From: DASRBO01 sp035653595
GTDB taxonomy: Bacteria > Actinomycetota > Acidimicrobiia > Acidimicrobiales > JAJPHE01
Direction: 5' to 3'
Assembly (NCBI GenBank): GCA_035653595.1
Contig: DASRBO010000098.1
Coordinates: 3,546 to 67,545 of the forward strand
DNA length: 64,000 nt
The number at the start of each line of letters is the position of its first letter. Position 1 is the stretch's first letter. Made by a program: the position numbers and the translations under genes. This document shows positions 7,638 to 14,867 of this stretch, one piece after another. The notes under the pieces are model-generated. The model made no database searches, was not told the origin of the DNA, and was given only the letters and a program-made list of their open reading frames with translations.

Positions 7638-8228
7638 CTACGGCGGGATCTGCGAGTAGCCCCGGTAGAACGAGTCCGGCCGGGCGGCGGTGTCGACGAT
7701 GGCCCAGATCCAGATCGCCAGGGGAGCGAGGACCACCACCGCCGCCGAGAAGGCGCTCATCACCGCCGCCCGCAGGATGAACGAGCCGACCCCGACGCCG
7801 AGGCCGATCCAGAACTTCGAAGCGTCGACCTTGAAGGTGTACAGCCAGGTCCAGAAGCTCAGGAACACGGCCAGCAGCACGGCGGTGGTCTTCGACTTGC
7901 CCGGACCGGGCCCCGGGCCCCATCCCTCCGGCGTCACCGGGGCCCCGCAGCTCATGCACATGCGGGCCACGGGGGATACCGGGTTGCCGCACGACCGGCA
8001 GTAGGCCGGGCCCCGCTGGTAGGGCGGGGCGTAGCCGACCGGCCCCGGTGCGTAGCCGGGAGGAGGTGGCGGCGGAGGACCTCCAGGGCCTGGTCCCCGA
8101 GGAGGTCCGGGCGGCGGGGGTGGCGCAGGCGCCCGACCGCCGGCGACCGGGGCGCGTTGGCGGCCGCACCGGGGGCAGAACGAGGCGTCGTCGGCCAGGT
8201 CGGAGCCGCAGTACTGGCAGTAGGCCAC
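7638..8228 (-). CDS. Zinc-ribbon membrane protein
   Basis: 196 residues. It begins with a zinc ribbon (YCQYCGSDL, FCPRCGRQ), then a proline/glycine-rich low-complexity linker (about residues 25-70), a second ribbon (YCRSCGNPV, MCMSCGAPV), and two or three hydrophobic segments (from TTAVLLAVFLSFWTWLY to LAPLAIWIWAIVD). This is the zinc-ribbon plus TM2-like layout of many actinobacterial membrane proteins of unknown function. GTG 8228 has TAGCAT 9 nt upstream. It is transcribed toward the LppX-like gene with a 77-nt gap. Confidence 0.75.
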   Translation of the reverse strand: MAYCQYCGSDLADDASFCPRCGRQRAPVAGGRAPAPPPPPGPPRGPGPGGPPPPPPPGYAPGPVGYAPPYQRGPAYCRSCGNPVSPVARMCMSCGAPVTPEGWGPGPGPGKSKTTAVLLAVFLSFWTWLYTFKVDASKFWIGLGVGVGSFILRAAVMSAFSAAVVVLAPLAIWIWAIVDTAARPDSFYRGYSQIPP

Positions 8229-8237
8229 TCGCCGCCA

Positions 8238-8243
8238 ATGCTA
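8238..8243 (-). promoter_or_regulatory. -10 element TAGCAT for the zinc-ribbon gene
   Basis: TAGCAT on the minus strand, 9 nt before GTG 8228, in the divergent spacer shared with the lipase gene. Confidence 0.45.
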
Positions 8244-8396
8244 CGGCAGGGTTCCCCGGCGACGGCGGTGACCACCGGCGTGGGCCGGCCGGCCCTCCTG
8301 ACGTGCCGCCCTCGTGACCGCCGCCACCCCGCCCGCCCTGGCAGAAACCGGTTCCGATGTGACCGGCCCCGGCCCAAGGGCCATCATTGTCCGGCC

Positions 8397-9596
8397 ATGG
8401 CTGGGGAACCGGGGCGGGGGGAGGCGCGGGTGGGAACGGCTCGAAGGGGCCGGCGGCTGCTCGTCGCCGGAATCGCCGTCGCCGCCGTGGTGGCCTCGGT
8501 GGTCGCCCCCGGCGCCACGGCCGCCACCAAGTCGGGGCTGGAGCCGGCGGTGCCCGCCCCGCCCGGATCGCCCGCATGCCGGACCTCCCAGGCCGACCCC
8601 AACCAGCCCACCGGCGGGCGCAACCGGCCGCCGGCCGCCCCGTCCTACTTCGCCTCCGACTTCCCCCGCTTCGCCGACGACTCCTGGGCCGACCCCGTCG
8701 GTGGCCTCGGCGGCCTGGCGCGGGGGCGGGCCTTGCACCACACCCCGGTCATCTTCGTGCACGGCAACCAGGCCGACGCCGAGAACTGGCTGGACGTCAT
8801 GCTGCAGCTCCAGAACGACGCCGGCTACTCCATGCAGGAGATGTACGCCCTGTCCTACAACGGCCTGGGCAACTTCTACGCCGGCGCCCCCACCCGGGTG
8901 GCCCCCAGCGCCCCCGACCAGGACTACTTCCAGAAGAACTCCCGCGGGTTCTACAACGGAGGCAACGGGGCCGCCGACGACGATGAGGTGCCCGATCTGT
9001 GCCGGTTCATCGAGGAGGTGCAGTGGTACACGGGGTCCCGCCAGGTGGACATCGTGGCCCACTCGCTGGGGGTGACCATCGCCCGCAAGACGATGGCGGA
9101 CTACCCGGCCCTGGCCCGCGACGTGGTGGCCTTCGTGGGCATCGCCGGGGCCAACCACGGCACCTCGGTCTGCCGGGGACTGGAGACCAGCTACTACGGC
9201 TGCAACGAGATCGCCCCGGCCAGCCCCTGGCTGGCCCGGCTCAACGGCCCCGGCGGCAGCCGCGAGACCTACGGTCGGACGGCCTGGATGACCGTCTACG
9301 ACGGCTCGGCCGGCGACCCCTTCTTCGACCCGCCCAGCGACACCGGCTCGCCCCAGCTCAAGGGAGCCGACAACCGCACCTTCGCCGGCGCCTACCACAA
9401 CGACCTCCGGGTCGATCCGGCCGAGGTGGACACCTACCTCGCCTTCCTGCTGGCCCACGGCCAGGCCGGGCCGGGGGCCGATCCCGACGGGGCCGCCCAG
9501 GCGGCCAAGGTGACCGCCACCCAGCCCGACGGCCTGTCGGGCCAGCTCTGCGGCGTGCCCGGCCTCACCGGTCCGGCGTCGGGCTGTCCCTCCTGA
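8397..9596 (+). CDS. Secreted alpha/beta-hydrolase lipase
   Basis: 399 residues. An Arg-rich N-terminus is followed by a hydrophobic signal (about residues 20-42, ending GATA). The hydrolase domain shows VIFVHGNQAD (oxyanion-hole strand, about residue 120) and the nucleophile elbow DIVAHSLGVT with Ser near residue 223, then GANHGTSVC; the late AYHNDLRV probably holds the catalytic His. This fits extracellular triacylglycerol lipase/esterase families. ATG 8397 gives the natural signal-peptide start; the same frame extends upstream but has no further protein-like sequence. Extracellular by prediction; substrate unknown. Confidence 0.85.
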   Translation: MAGEPGRGEARVGTARRGRRLLVAGIAVAAVVASVVAPGATAATKSGLEPAVPAPPGSPACRTSQADPNQPTGGRNRPPAAPSYFASDFPRFADDSWADPVGGLGGLARGRALHHTPVIFVHGNQADAENWLDVMLQLQNDAGYSMQEMYALSYNGLGNFYAGAPTRVAPSAPDQDYFQKNSRGFYNGGNGAADDDEVPDLCRFIEEVQWYTGSRQVDIVAHSLGVTIARKTMADYPALARDVVAFVGIAGANHGTSVCRGLETSYYGCNEIAPASPWLARLNGPGGSRETYGRTAWMTVYDGSAGDPFFDPPSDTGSPQLKGADNRTFAGAYHNDLRVDPAEVDTYLAFLLAHGQAGPGADPDGAAQAAKVTATQPDGLSGQLCGVPGLTGPASGCPS

Positions 9597-9600
9597 CCGG

Positions 9601-9606
9601 TACAGT
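9601..9606 (+). promoter_or_regulatory. -10 element TACAGT for the 9616 gene
   Basis: TACAGT 9 nt before ATG 9616, just after the lipase stop codon; predicts a leaderless transcript covering the next two genes. Confidence 0.45.
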
Positions 9607-9615
9607 CGGCGGCCC

Positions 9616-9807
9616 ATGCGACCGGCGGGCCCACGATCCAGCCGCCTCCCGGCCCTGGCCCGGGGCCTCGCCCTCCGCCGGCTACGGCGCCTGGCGGTCG
9701 TGGCCGGCCTGGTCGGGGTGGCCGCCTCGGCCGCCCGCGGCCGCCGACCGGCGCCGCCCAGCTCGGCCGGGGGGTGGCGGGAGCTGTCCGGGCCGGAACT
9801 GAGGTAG
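9616..9807 (+). CDS. Small basic membrane-anchored protein, unknown
   Basis: 63 residues, strongly basic, with one hydrophobic stretch (LAVVAGLVGVAASAA). No family recognised. Support for being real comes from the TACAGT box 9 nt upstream and from its stop codon, which overlaps the GAGG ribosome-binding site of the next gene, suggesting translational coupling. It could also be a non-coding leader. Confidence 0.4.
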   Translation: MRPAGPRSSRLPALARGLALRRLRRLAVVAGLVGVAASAARGRRPAPPSSAGGWRELSGPELR

Positions 9808-9809
9808 CG

Positions 9810-10802
9810 GTGGGCCGCTTCGCCGTGGCCGGGGTCGGGGCGGTGGGCGCCCGGGCGGCCCGGCAGATCTTCTCCCTGGGCCGGGTCGACGAGCTGATCG
9901 TGGTCGGCAGCGGGCCCGGACGGGCCGACGAGATCGCCGCCGCCCTGGGCGATCCCGCCCTGGCCGGATCCTGGGACGACGCCCTCCAGTCCCGCCCGGA
10001 GGCGGTGGTGCTGGCCGGCCCCACCGACCACCTCCAGCGGGCGAGGGCGGCCCTGGCGGCGGGGGCCCACGTGGTGTCGGTGGCCGACGGCGAGGCGGAG
10101 GTCCGGGGGCTGCTGGCCCTGGACCAGGACGCCCGCCAGGTGGGCCGGTCGGTGGTGGTCGGAGCCGGCTTCTCACCGGGCCTGTCCTGCCTGCTGGCCC
10201 TCCACGCCGCCGCCGGCCTCGACCGGGTGGAGGAGATCCGGGTGGCGGTGTCGGGCACCGCCGGCCCCGCCTGCGCCGCCCAAGCCAGGGCCAGCCTCAG
10301 CGGAGAGGGCCTCGAGTGGGACGGAAGCGACTTCGTGCCGCTGGCGGCCGGCTCGGGCCGGGCCCAGGTGTGGTTCCCCGATCCGCTCGGCCCCCTCGAC
10401 TGCTACCGGGCCGCCATGGTGGAGCCACTGCTGCTGCAGCCGGCCTTCGCCGGGGTGGGGCGCATATCGGCCCGCCGGGCTGTGGTCCGGGCCGAGCTGC
10501 TGGCCGCCCGCCTCGGCGTGCGGCTGCCCCGGCGGGTCCGGGCCGAAGGGCTCGGGGGGGTGCGGGTCGAGGTCAGCGGCCGGGCCGGAGGAGCCGAGGA
10601 GACCAAGGTGCTGGGGGCGGTGGACCGCCCGGCGGTGGCGGCGGGGGCGGTGGCCGGGGTGCTGGCCCGGTGGGCGGCGGAGGGCCGCCTGAGCGGGCCC
10701 GGAGCGGCCGGGGTGGCCGTCATGGCCCCCGACACGGTCGGCTTCCTGACCGCCCTGGCCGACCGGGGGGTACGGGCGGCGGCCTACGCCGGAGGCGTCT
10801 GA
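9810..10802 (+). CDS. Saccharopine-dehydrogenase-like NAD(P)-binding protein
   Basis: 330 residues. It opens with FAVAGVGAVGARAARQI, a Rossmann dinucleotide-binding loop (GxGxxG), followed by ADEIAAALGDP and AVVLAGPTDHL and, at about residue 125, VVVGAGFSPGLSCLLALHAA, the pattern of the saccharopine dehydrogenase/homospermidine-synthase-like family. Substrate unknown. GTG 9810 is selected because GAGG lies 5-6 nt before it; the upstream GTG 9774 would overlap the preceding gene more deeply. It ends convergently with the KARI-like gene across a terminator-like hairpin. Confidence 0.7.
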   Translation: MGRFAVAGVGAVGARAARQIFSLGRVDELIVVGSGPGRADEIAAALGDPALAGSWDDALQSRPEAVVLAGPTDHLQRARAALAAGAHVVSVADGEAEVRGLLALDQDARQVGRSVVVGAGFSPGLSCLLALHAAAGLDRVEEIRVAVSGTAGPACAAQARASLSGEGLEWDGSDFVPLAAGSGRAQVWFPDPLGPLDCYRAAMVEPLLLQPAFAGVGRISARRAVVRAELLAARLGVRLPRRVRAEGLGGVRVEVSGRAGGAEETKVLGAVDRPAVAAGAVAGVLARWAAEGRLSGPGAAGVAVMAPDTVGFLTALADRGVRAAAYAGGV

Positions 10803-10806
10803 GTCA

Positions 10807-10827
10807 GTCGGGCCGACCGGGCCCGAC
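10807..10827. terminator. Terminator-like hairpin between convergent genes
   Basis: GTCGGGCC (10807-10814), 5-nt loop, GGCCCGAC (10820-10827): a perfect 8-bp stem right after the stop at 10802 and before the opposing stop at 10870. No U-tract, as is common in high-G+C bacteria. Confidence 0.5.
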
Positions 10828-10869
10828 GGGCCGACCATGCCGGGGGACCGACAGGGCCGACGGCGGCGA

Positions 10870-11871
10870 TCAGTCCGGTCCGGCCGCCAGCGCCTGGCGC
10901 ACCCGGGCCTCGGCCTGGGACATCGGGTCCTCGCCGGCGGTCACCAGCTCGATGGCGGCGGCGGTGGGGTAGCCCCGGTCGTGCTCGTCCTGCAGCTTGG
11001 CGGCGAAGCCGCCGGAGCGGATGTCCTCGGCCACCTCGGCGAAGAGCCGGGCCATGCCCTGACGGTCGATGGCGAGGGTGCGCAGGAAGCCCCCGAACTG
11101 GGCCACCAGCCCGTGCCAGTTGGCCGAGCGGTAGAAGCCCACCTCGCCGAAGGTCTGGAAGGTCCGCGACATCTCCCCCGACATGTACATCTCCAGCACC
11201 AGGGCCTCGGCGGGCAGGCCGGCCCCCACCCCGGTCTCGAAGGCGAGCTGGATGGCGGTCCCGAGGAAGGGGCCGACGGTCTGCTCGATGAGCAGGTCGA
11301 GGAAGGCCTCCTGGGCCGCCGGCAGCTCCATGGCCCCCCGCTGGAGGGAGCCGGCGGCCAGGGCGAGGGCCAGCAGTCGCTGGCGGGCCCGCCCGCTGGC
11401 GTCCTGCTCCACCGACACGTAGCTGAAGAACCCGCGCCCGTCGAGGTAGCTGGTGCGCACCTCCTCGCCGAGCATGCGGGGGGCGAGCAGGATCACGTCC
11501 AGTTCCGCCGCCGGCTCTACCAGGCCGTAGGCCAGGGCGTAGCCGGAGCCCAGCACCAGCGCCGCCCCGGCGGCCAGGTGGGGCCCGATCTGGTCGGTGT
11601 AGAGGTCCCCGATCACCTCGTCGGGCACCAGCAGGTAGGCCAGGCCGGCGGCGGCGGCCGCCTCGGGCACCGCCAGCACCTTCATCCCGTCGGCCACGGC
11701 GGTGGCCCGGTACTCGTCGTCGCGGTTGCCCACGACCACCTCCACCCCGCTGTCGCGCAGGTTGAGGGCCATCGACCGCCCCAGGTTCCCGTAGCCGATG
11801 ACCGCCACCGTCTCGCCCTCGAGGGCGGCCGGGTCGGCGTCGCCGCGGCGGTAGAACAGGGTGTCGGTCAT
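10870..11871 (-). CDS. Ketol-acid reductoisomerase-like protein with altered active site
   Basis: 333 residues with the length and layout of a class I KARI (IlvC): VAVIGYGNLGRSMALNLRDS as nucleotide-binding loop, YLLVPDEVIGDLY, SVEQDASGRA and a C-terminal knotted helical domain. Several family signatures are changed: GSQGHAHA is GNLGRSMA, the FAHGF catalytic-His segment reads LGSGYAL, APKGPGH reads APRMLGE, and DLFGEQ reads DLLIEQ, although that Asp and Glu remain. It is therefore probably a paralogue with another substrate, not the branched-chain amino acid enzyme. No ilvB/ilvN/leu genes are nearby. ATG 11871 has GAGGAG about 4-6 nt upstream. Confidence 0.65.
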   Translation of the reverse strand: MTDTLFYRRGDADPAALEGETVAVIGYGNLGRSMALNLRDSGVEVVVGNRDDEYRATAVADGMKVLAVPEAAAAAGLAYLLVPDEVIGDLYTDQIGPHLAAGAALVLGSGYALAYGLVEPAAELDVILLAPRMLGEEVRTSYLDGRGFFSYVSVEQDASGRARQRLLALALAAGSLQRGAMELPAAQEAFLDLLIEQTVGPFLGTAIQLAFETGVGAGLPAEALVLEMYMSGEMSRTFQTFGEVGFYRSANWHGLVAQFGGFLRTLAIDRQGMARLFAEVAEDIRSGGFAAKLQDEHDRGYPTAAAIELVTAGEDPMSQAEARVRQALAAGPD

Positions 11872-11937
11872 GAGCTCCTCGGCTGGTGCGCTGCGCCGTC
11901 TCCGCCGGGCGGAGTTCGGACACGGTAGAAAGTTGCG

Positions 11938-12258
11938 ATCGGACGGAAGCTACTGGTCGTCGGCTGCCTGGCCCTGGGGGCGGCCGCCTGCGCCAACCCG
12001 GCCGGGCGCATGCAGCTGCCCGCCTACGTGACCGGCACGGTGAGCGTCGGCGGCCGGCCCGCCGCCGGTGTGACGGTGATCGCCTCGGGCAAGGACGGCG
12101 ACCACCAGGTGCGGGCCGACTCGGCCGGTGGGTTCCACATCTCGCTGCTGACCGGGCTGTGGCTGCTGTCGGCCCGGGCCGGGGGGGCGAGCGGCCCGGC
12201 GGTGCGCCTCCACCTGCAGCCGGGCCAGCAGATCCACCAGGACCTGCAGGCGCCGTGA
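11938..12258 (+). CDS. Small lipoprotein with carboxypeptidase-regulatory-like beta fold; non-canonical start
   Basis: 106 residues if begun at ATC 11938. The frame gives (M)GRKLLVVGCLALGAAACANPAG, a credible lipoprotein signal with a lipobox ending AAAC, then a beta-rich domain (YVTGTVSVGGRPAAGVTVIA, GGFHISLLTG) like the CarboxypepD_reg/transthyretin-like fold. An in-frame stop at 11926-11928 means no ATG, GTG or TTG is available before the lipobox, so initiation must use ATC 11938 or CTG 11953; a start at ATG 12010 would lose the signal. The stop overlaps the GTG of the next gene (GTGA). First gene of the unit leading into pnt. Confidence 0.55.
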   Translation: MGRKLLVVGCLALGAAACANPAGRMQLPAYVTGTVSVGGRPAAGVTVIASGKDGDHQVRADSAGGFHISLLTGLWLLSARAGGASGPAVRLHLQPGQQIHQDLQAP

Positions 12259-13412
12259 CCGCCGCCCGCTGGGCCGGCTTCGTGGTCGGCCTCTTCGTGG
12301 TGCTGGGCACGGCGGTGTCGGTGGTGTTCACCCTGGTGGTGCCCCGCGCCGTCGGATCCCGCCTGGCGGTGGCCAACCGCATGGCGTGGAGGGCCATCAG
12401 CCACTGGGCGGCGGAGCGGGTCGAGGACTACTACGCCAAGGACCGGATCCTGGCCGCCACCGGACCCATGGCCCTGCTGTCGCTGTTCGGCCTGTGGCTG
12501 GCGGTGTTCGTGGTCGGCTACGCCCTGATCCTCTGGCCGCTCACCGGCCACGGCTTCCTCGAGGGGCTCCGCCAGGTGGGGTCCTCCATCCCGACGCTGG
12601 GCACCGCCAGCTCGCCCCGGGCGGCGGTGACGGCGGTGGACGACCTGGCCGCCGCCACCGGCCTGGTCGTGGTCGCGCTGGAGATCGCCTACCTGCCCAC
12701 CATCTATGCCGCCTTCAACCGGAGGGAGACGCTGGTCACCATGCTGGAGAGCCGGGCCGGGGCGCCGGCGTGGGGACCGGAGATACTGGCCCGCCACCAG
12801 CTGGTCGGGATCATGAACAGCCTCCCCGACTTCTACGCCACCTGGGAGCAGTGGGCCGCCGACCTGGCCGAGAGCCACACCAACTACCCCGCCCTGGTCC
12901 TGTTCCGCTCTCCCAACCCGCTGCGGTCCTGGATCGTTGCCCTCACCGCCGTGCTCGACTCGGCCGCCCTGTACCTGTCGCTGTCGCCGGCCAGCGCCCC
13001 GTCCCAGGCCCGGCTGTGTTTGCGCATGGGCTTCGTCTCCCTGCGCGACATCGCCCGCAGCTGGCGCATCCCCTTCGACCCCGACCCGCTGCCCGACGCC
13101 CCGCTGCGGCTCACCTACGAGGAGTTCCTGGTCGGGGTGGAGCGCATGGCCGAGGCCGGCTTCACCCCGGAGCGTCCGGCGGAGGAGGCGTGGGCGCACT
13201 TCCGGGGCTGGCGGGTCAACTACGAGGCCATCGTCTACGAGCTGGCCAACCGCATCTACGCCGCCCCCGGTCCGTGGAGCGGGCCCCGCCACAACATCGG
13301 CAGCATCGAGCCCCGCCGCCCGCTGGACCGCACGCCCGACGACCCTGAAGCCGTGCGCCGCGGCGGAGGTCGATGGCGCGGACCGCGCACCCCTACACTG
13401 CCGCCCTCGTGA
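12255..13412 (+). CDS. Ion-channel-like integral membrane protein
   Basis: 385 residues. The N-terminal third is membrane: a hydrophobic helix (WAGFVVGLFVVLGTAVSVVF), another (MALLSLFGLWLAVFVVGYAL), a short loop with VGSSIPTLGTASSP where a pore-like element would sit, and a third helix (GLVVVALEIAYLPTIYAAF). The C-terminal roughly 230 residues are cytoplasmic and helical. It resembles actinobacterial proteins annotated as two-pore or potassium-channel family, but a clear TVGYG filter is missing. It starts GTG 12255, overlapping the lipoprotein stop, and its own stop overlaps the pntAA start. Ion-channel function is a tentative inference. Confidence 0.55.
   Translation: MTAARWAGFVVGLFVVLGTAVSVVFTLVVPRAVGSRLAVANRMAWRAISHWAAERVEDYYAKDRILAATGPMALLSLFGLWLAVFVVGYALILWPLTGHGFLEGLRQVGSSIPTLGTASSPRAAVTAVDDLAAATGLVVVALEIAYLPTIYAAFNRRETLVTMLESRAGAPAWGPEILARHQLVGIMNSLPDFYATWEQWAADLAESHTNYPALVLFRSPNPLRSWIVALTAVLDSAALYLSLSPASAPSQARLCLRMGFVSLRDIARSWRIPFDPDPLPDAPLRLTYEEFLVGVERMAEAGFTPERPAEEAWAHFRGWRVNYEAIVYELANRIYAAPGPWSGPRHNIGSIEPRRPLDRTPDDPEAVRRGGGRWRGPRTPTLPPS
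13394..13399 (+). promoter_or_regulatory. -10 element TACACT, internal promoter for pnt genes
   Basis: TACACT 9 nt before GTG 13409, inside the 3' end of the channel-like gene. It could start a leaderless pnt mRNA independent of the upstream genes. Confidence 0.4.
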
Positions 13413-14539
13413 AGCTCGGCGTACCTGCGGAGACGGCCCCGGGCGAGCACCGGGTGGCGATGGTGCCGGCCGTGGCGACCCAGCTCATCGGCTCGGGCCA
13501 CCAGATCGCGCTCCAGTCGGGGGCGGGGGTGGCAGCCGGCTTCCCCGACCGGGCCTACGCCGAGGCCGGGGTGAGCGTCGTCGCCGACGCTGCCACCGTG
13601 TTCTCCGGGGCCGACCTGGTGCTCAAGGTGCAGGGGCCGACGGTGGCCGAGGCCTCCGCCCTCCGGTCGGGCTCGGCCCTGGTCGCCCTGTTCAGCCCCG
13701 GCCGCCAGCTGGACGTGGTGCGGGCCCTGGCGGCCGCCGGGGTGACCGCCTTCTCCCTCGAGCTGCTGCCCCGGACCTCGCGGGCCCAGGCCATGGACGC
13801 CCTGTCCTCCCAGGCCACCGTGGCCGGCTACCGGGGGGTGCTGATCGCCGCCGGCCGCCTGCCCCGGTTCTTCCCGATGCTGATGACGGCGGCGGGAACG
13901 GTGCCCCCGGCCAAGGTGATGGTGCTCGGCGCCGGGGTGGCCGGCCTGCAGGCCATCGCCACCGCCCGCAGGCTGGGGGCGGTGGTCTCCGCCTACGACG
14001 TGCGGGCGGCGGCGGCCGACGAGGTGCGCAGCCTGGGGGCCCGGTTCGTCGACCTCGGCCTCGGCACCGCCGAGGGGGCCGGCGGCTACGCCGCCGAGCA
14101 GGCCGAGGAGGCCCAGCGGCGCCAGCGGGAGGCCCTGGCCGGGCACCTGGCCGAGTCCGACGTGGTGCTCACCACGGCCCAGATACCGGGTCGGCCGGCA
14201 CCGCTGCTGGTGACCTCGACGATGGTCGACGCCATGCGACCGGGCTCGGTGGTGGTGGATCTGGCCAGCGACACGGGGGGCAACGTCGAGGTGTCCCGCC
14301 CGGGCGAGGAGATCGTCCACGGAGGGGTGATCATCATCGGGGTGTCCAACCCGGCCAGCGCCCTGCCCACCCACGCCAGCCAGATGTACGCCCGCAACAT
14401 GGCCAACCTCGTCGCCCTGCTGGCCGGCGACGGCGCCTTCGCCCCGGACTACGACGACGACATCGTGGCCGGCACCTGCGTCACCCGCGACGGCCGGGTG
14501 GTGCACCCCTCGCTCGTGGAGGCCACCGCTGACCACTGA
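13409..14539 (+). CDS. pntAA: NAD(P) transhydrogenase subunit alpha part 1
   Basis: 376 residues; the soluble NAD(H)-binding dI component of proton-translocating transhydrogenase, which moves hydride between NADH and NADP+ driven by the proton gradient. It begins VKLGVPAETAPGEHRVAMVP, the usual PntA opening, and has the Rossmann loop MVLGAGVAGLQAIATARRLGA, then YDVRAAAADEVRSLGA and ASDTGGNVE. GTG 13409 is chosen because the family starts at this point and TACACT lies 9 nt upstream; a longer in-frame start at 13373 adds non-homologous residues. It overlaps the channel gene by GTGA and is followed directly by pntAB and pntB. Confidence 0.95.
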   Translation: MKLGVPAETAPGEHRVAMVPAVATQLIGSGHQIALQSGAGVAAGFPDRAYAEAGVSVVADAATVFSGADLVLKVQGPTVAEASALRSGSALVALFSPGRQLDVVRALAAAGVTAFSLELLPRTSRAQAMDALSSQATVAGYRGVLIAAGRLPRFFPMLMTAAGTVPPAKVMVLGAGVAGLQAIATARRLGAVVSAYDVRAAAADEVRSLGARFVDLGLGTAEGAGGYAAEQAEEAQRRQREALAGHLAESDVVLTTAQIPGRPAPLLVTSTMVDAMRPGSVVVDLASDTGGNVEVSRPGEEIVHGGVIIIGVSNPASALPTHASQMYARNMANLVALLAGDGAFAPDYDDDIVAGTCVTRDGRVVHPSLVEATADH

Positions 14540-14867
14540 CTTCCTGACCCTGTTCACCATCTTCGTGCTGGCGGTCTTCGTCGGCTTCGAGGTGATCTCC
14601 AAGGTCCCGAGCATCCTGCACACCCCGCTGATGTCGGGCACCAACGCCATCCACGGCATCATCCTGGTGGGGGCCATCACCATCCTCACCCAGGCCCACG
14701 GCGCCCTGCAGGACGCCCTCGGATTCCTGGCCGTGCTGCTGGCCACCCTCAACGTGGTGGGCGGCTTCGTTGTCACCGACCGGATGCTCGAGATGTTCAA
14801 GGGCCGCCAGACCCGACCGGGGTCCGAGGCGGCCCCCCCGTCCGGCCCCGCCGGGGGCGCGCCGTGA
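14529..14867 (+). CDS. pntAB: NAD(P) transhydrogenase subunit alpha part 2, CTG start
   Basis: 112 residues; membrane part of split PntA. The sequence LTTDFLTLFTIFVLAVFVG is the first helix, then SILHTPLMSGTNAIHGIIL and the third helix LGFLAVLLATLNVVGGFVV, matching PntAB. The first ATG/GTG (14565) would cut away most of helix one. CTG 14529 has GGAGG (14518-14522) 6 nt upstream and gives the complete family N-terminus, so I place the start there. It overlaps the pntAA stop (14537-14539) and its own stop overlaps the pntB GTG, so the three are translationally coupled. Confidence 0.85.
   Translation: MTTDFLTLFTIFVLAVFVGFEVISKVPSILHTPLMSGTNAIHGIILVGAITILTQAHGALQDALGFLAVLLATLNVVGGFVVTDRMLEMFKGRQTRPGSEAAPPSGPAGGAP

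Noticed and set aside
7561..8577. Minus-strand extension of the LppX-like gene to 630 residues
   Set aside because: It runs antisense to the zinc-ribbon gene in another frame, is Pro/Arg-rich and has no domain; GTG 7560 has a matching -10 element.
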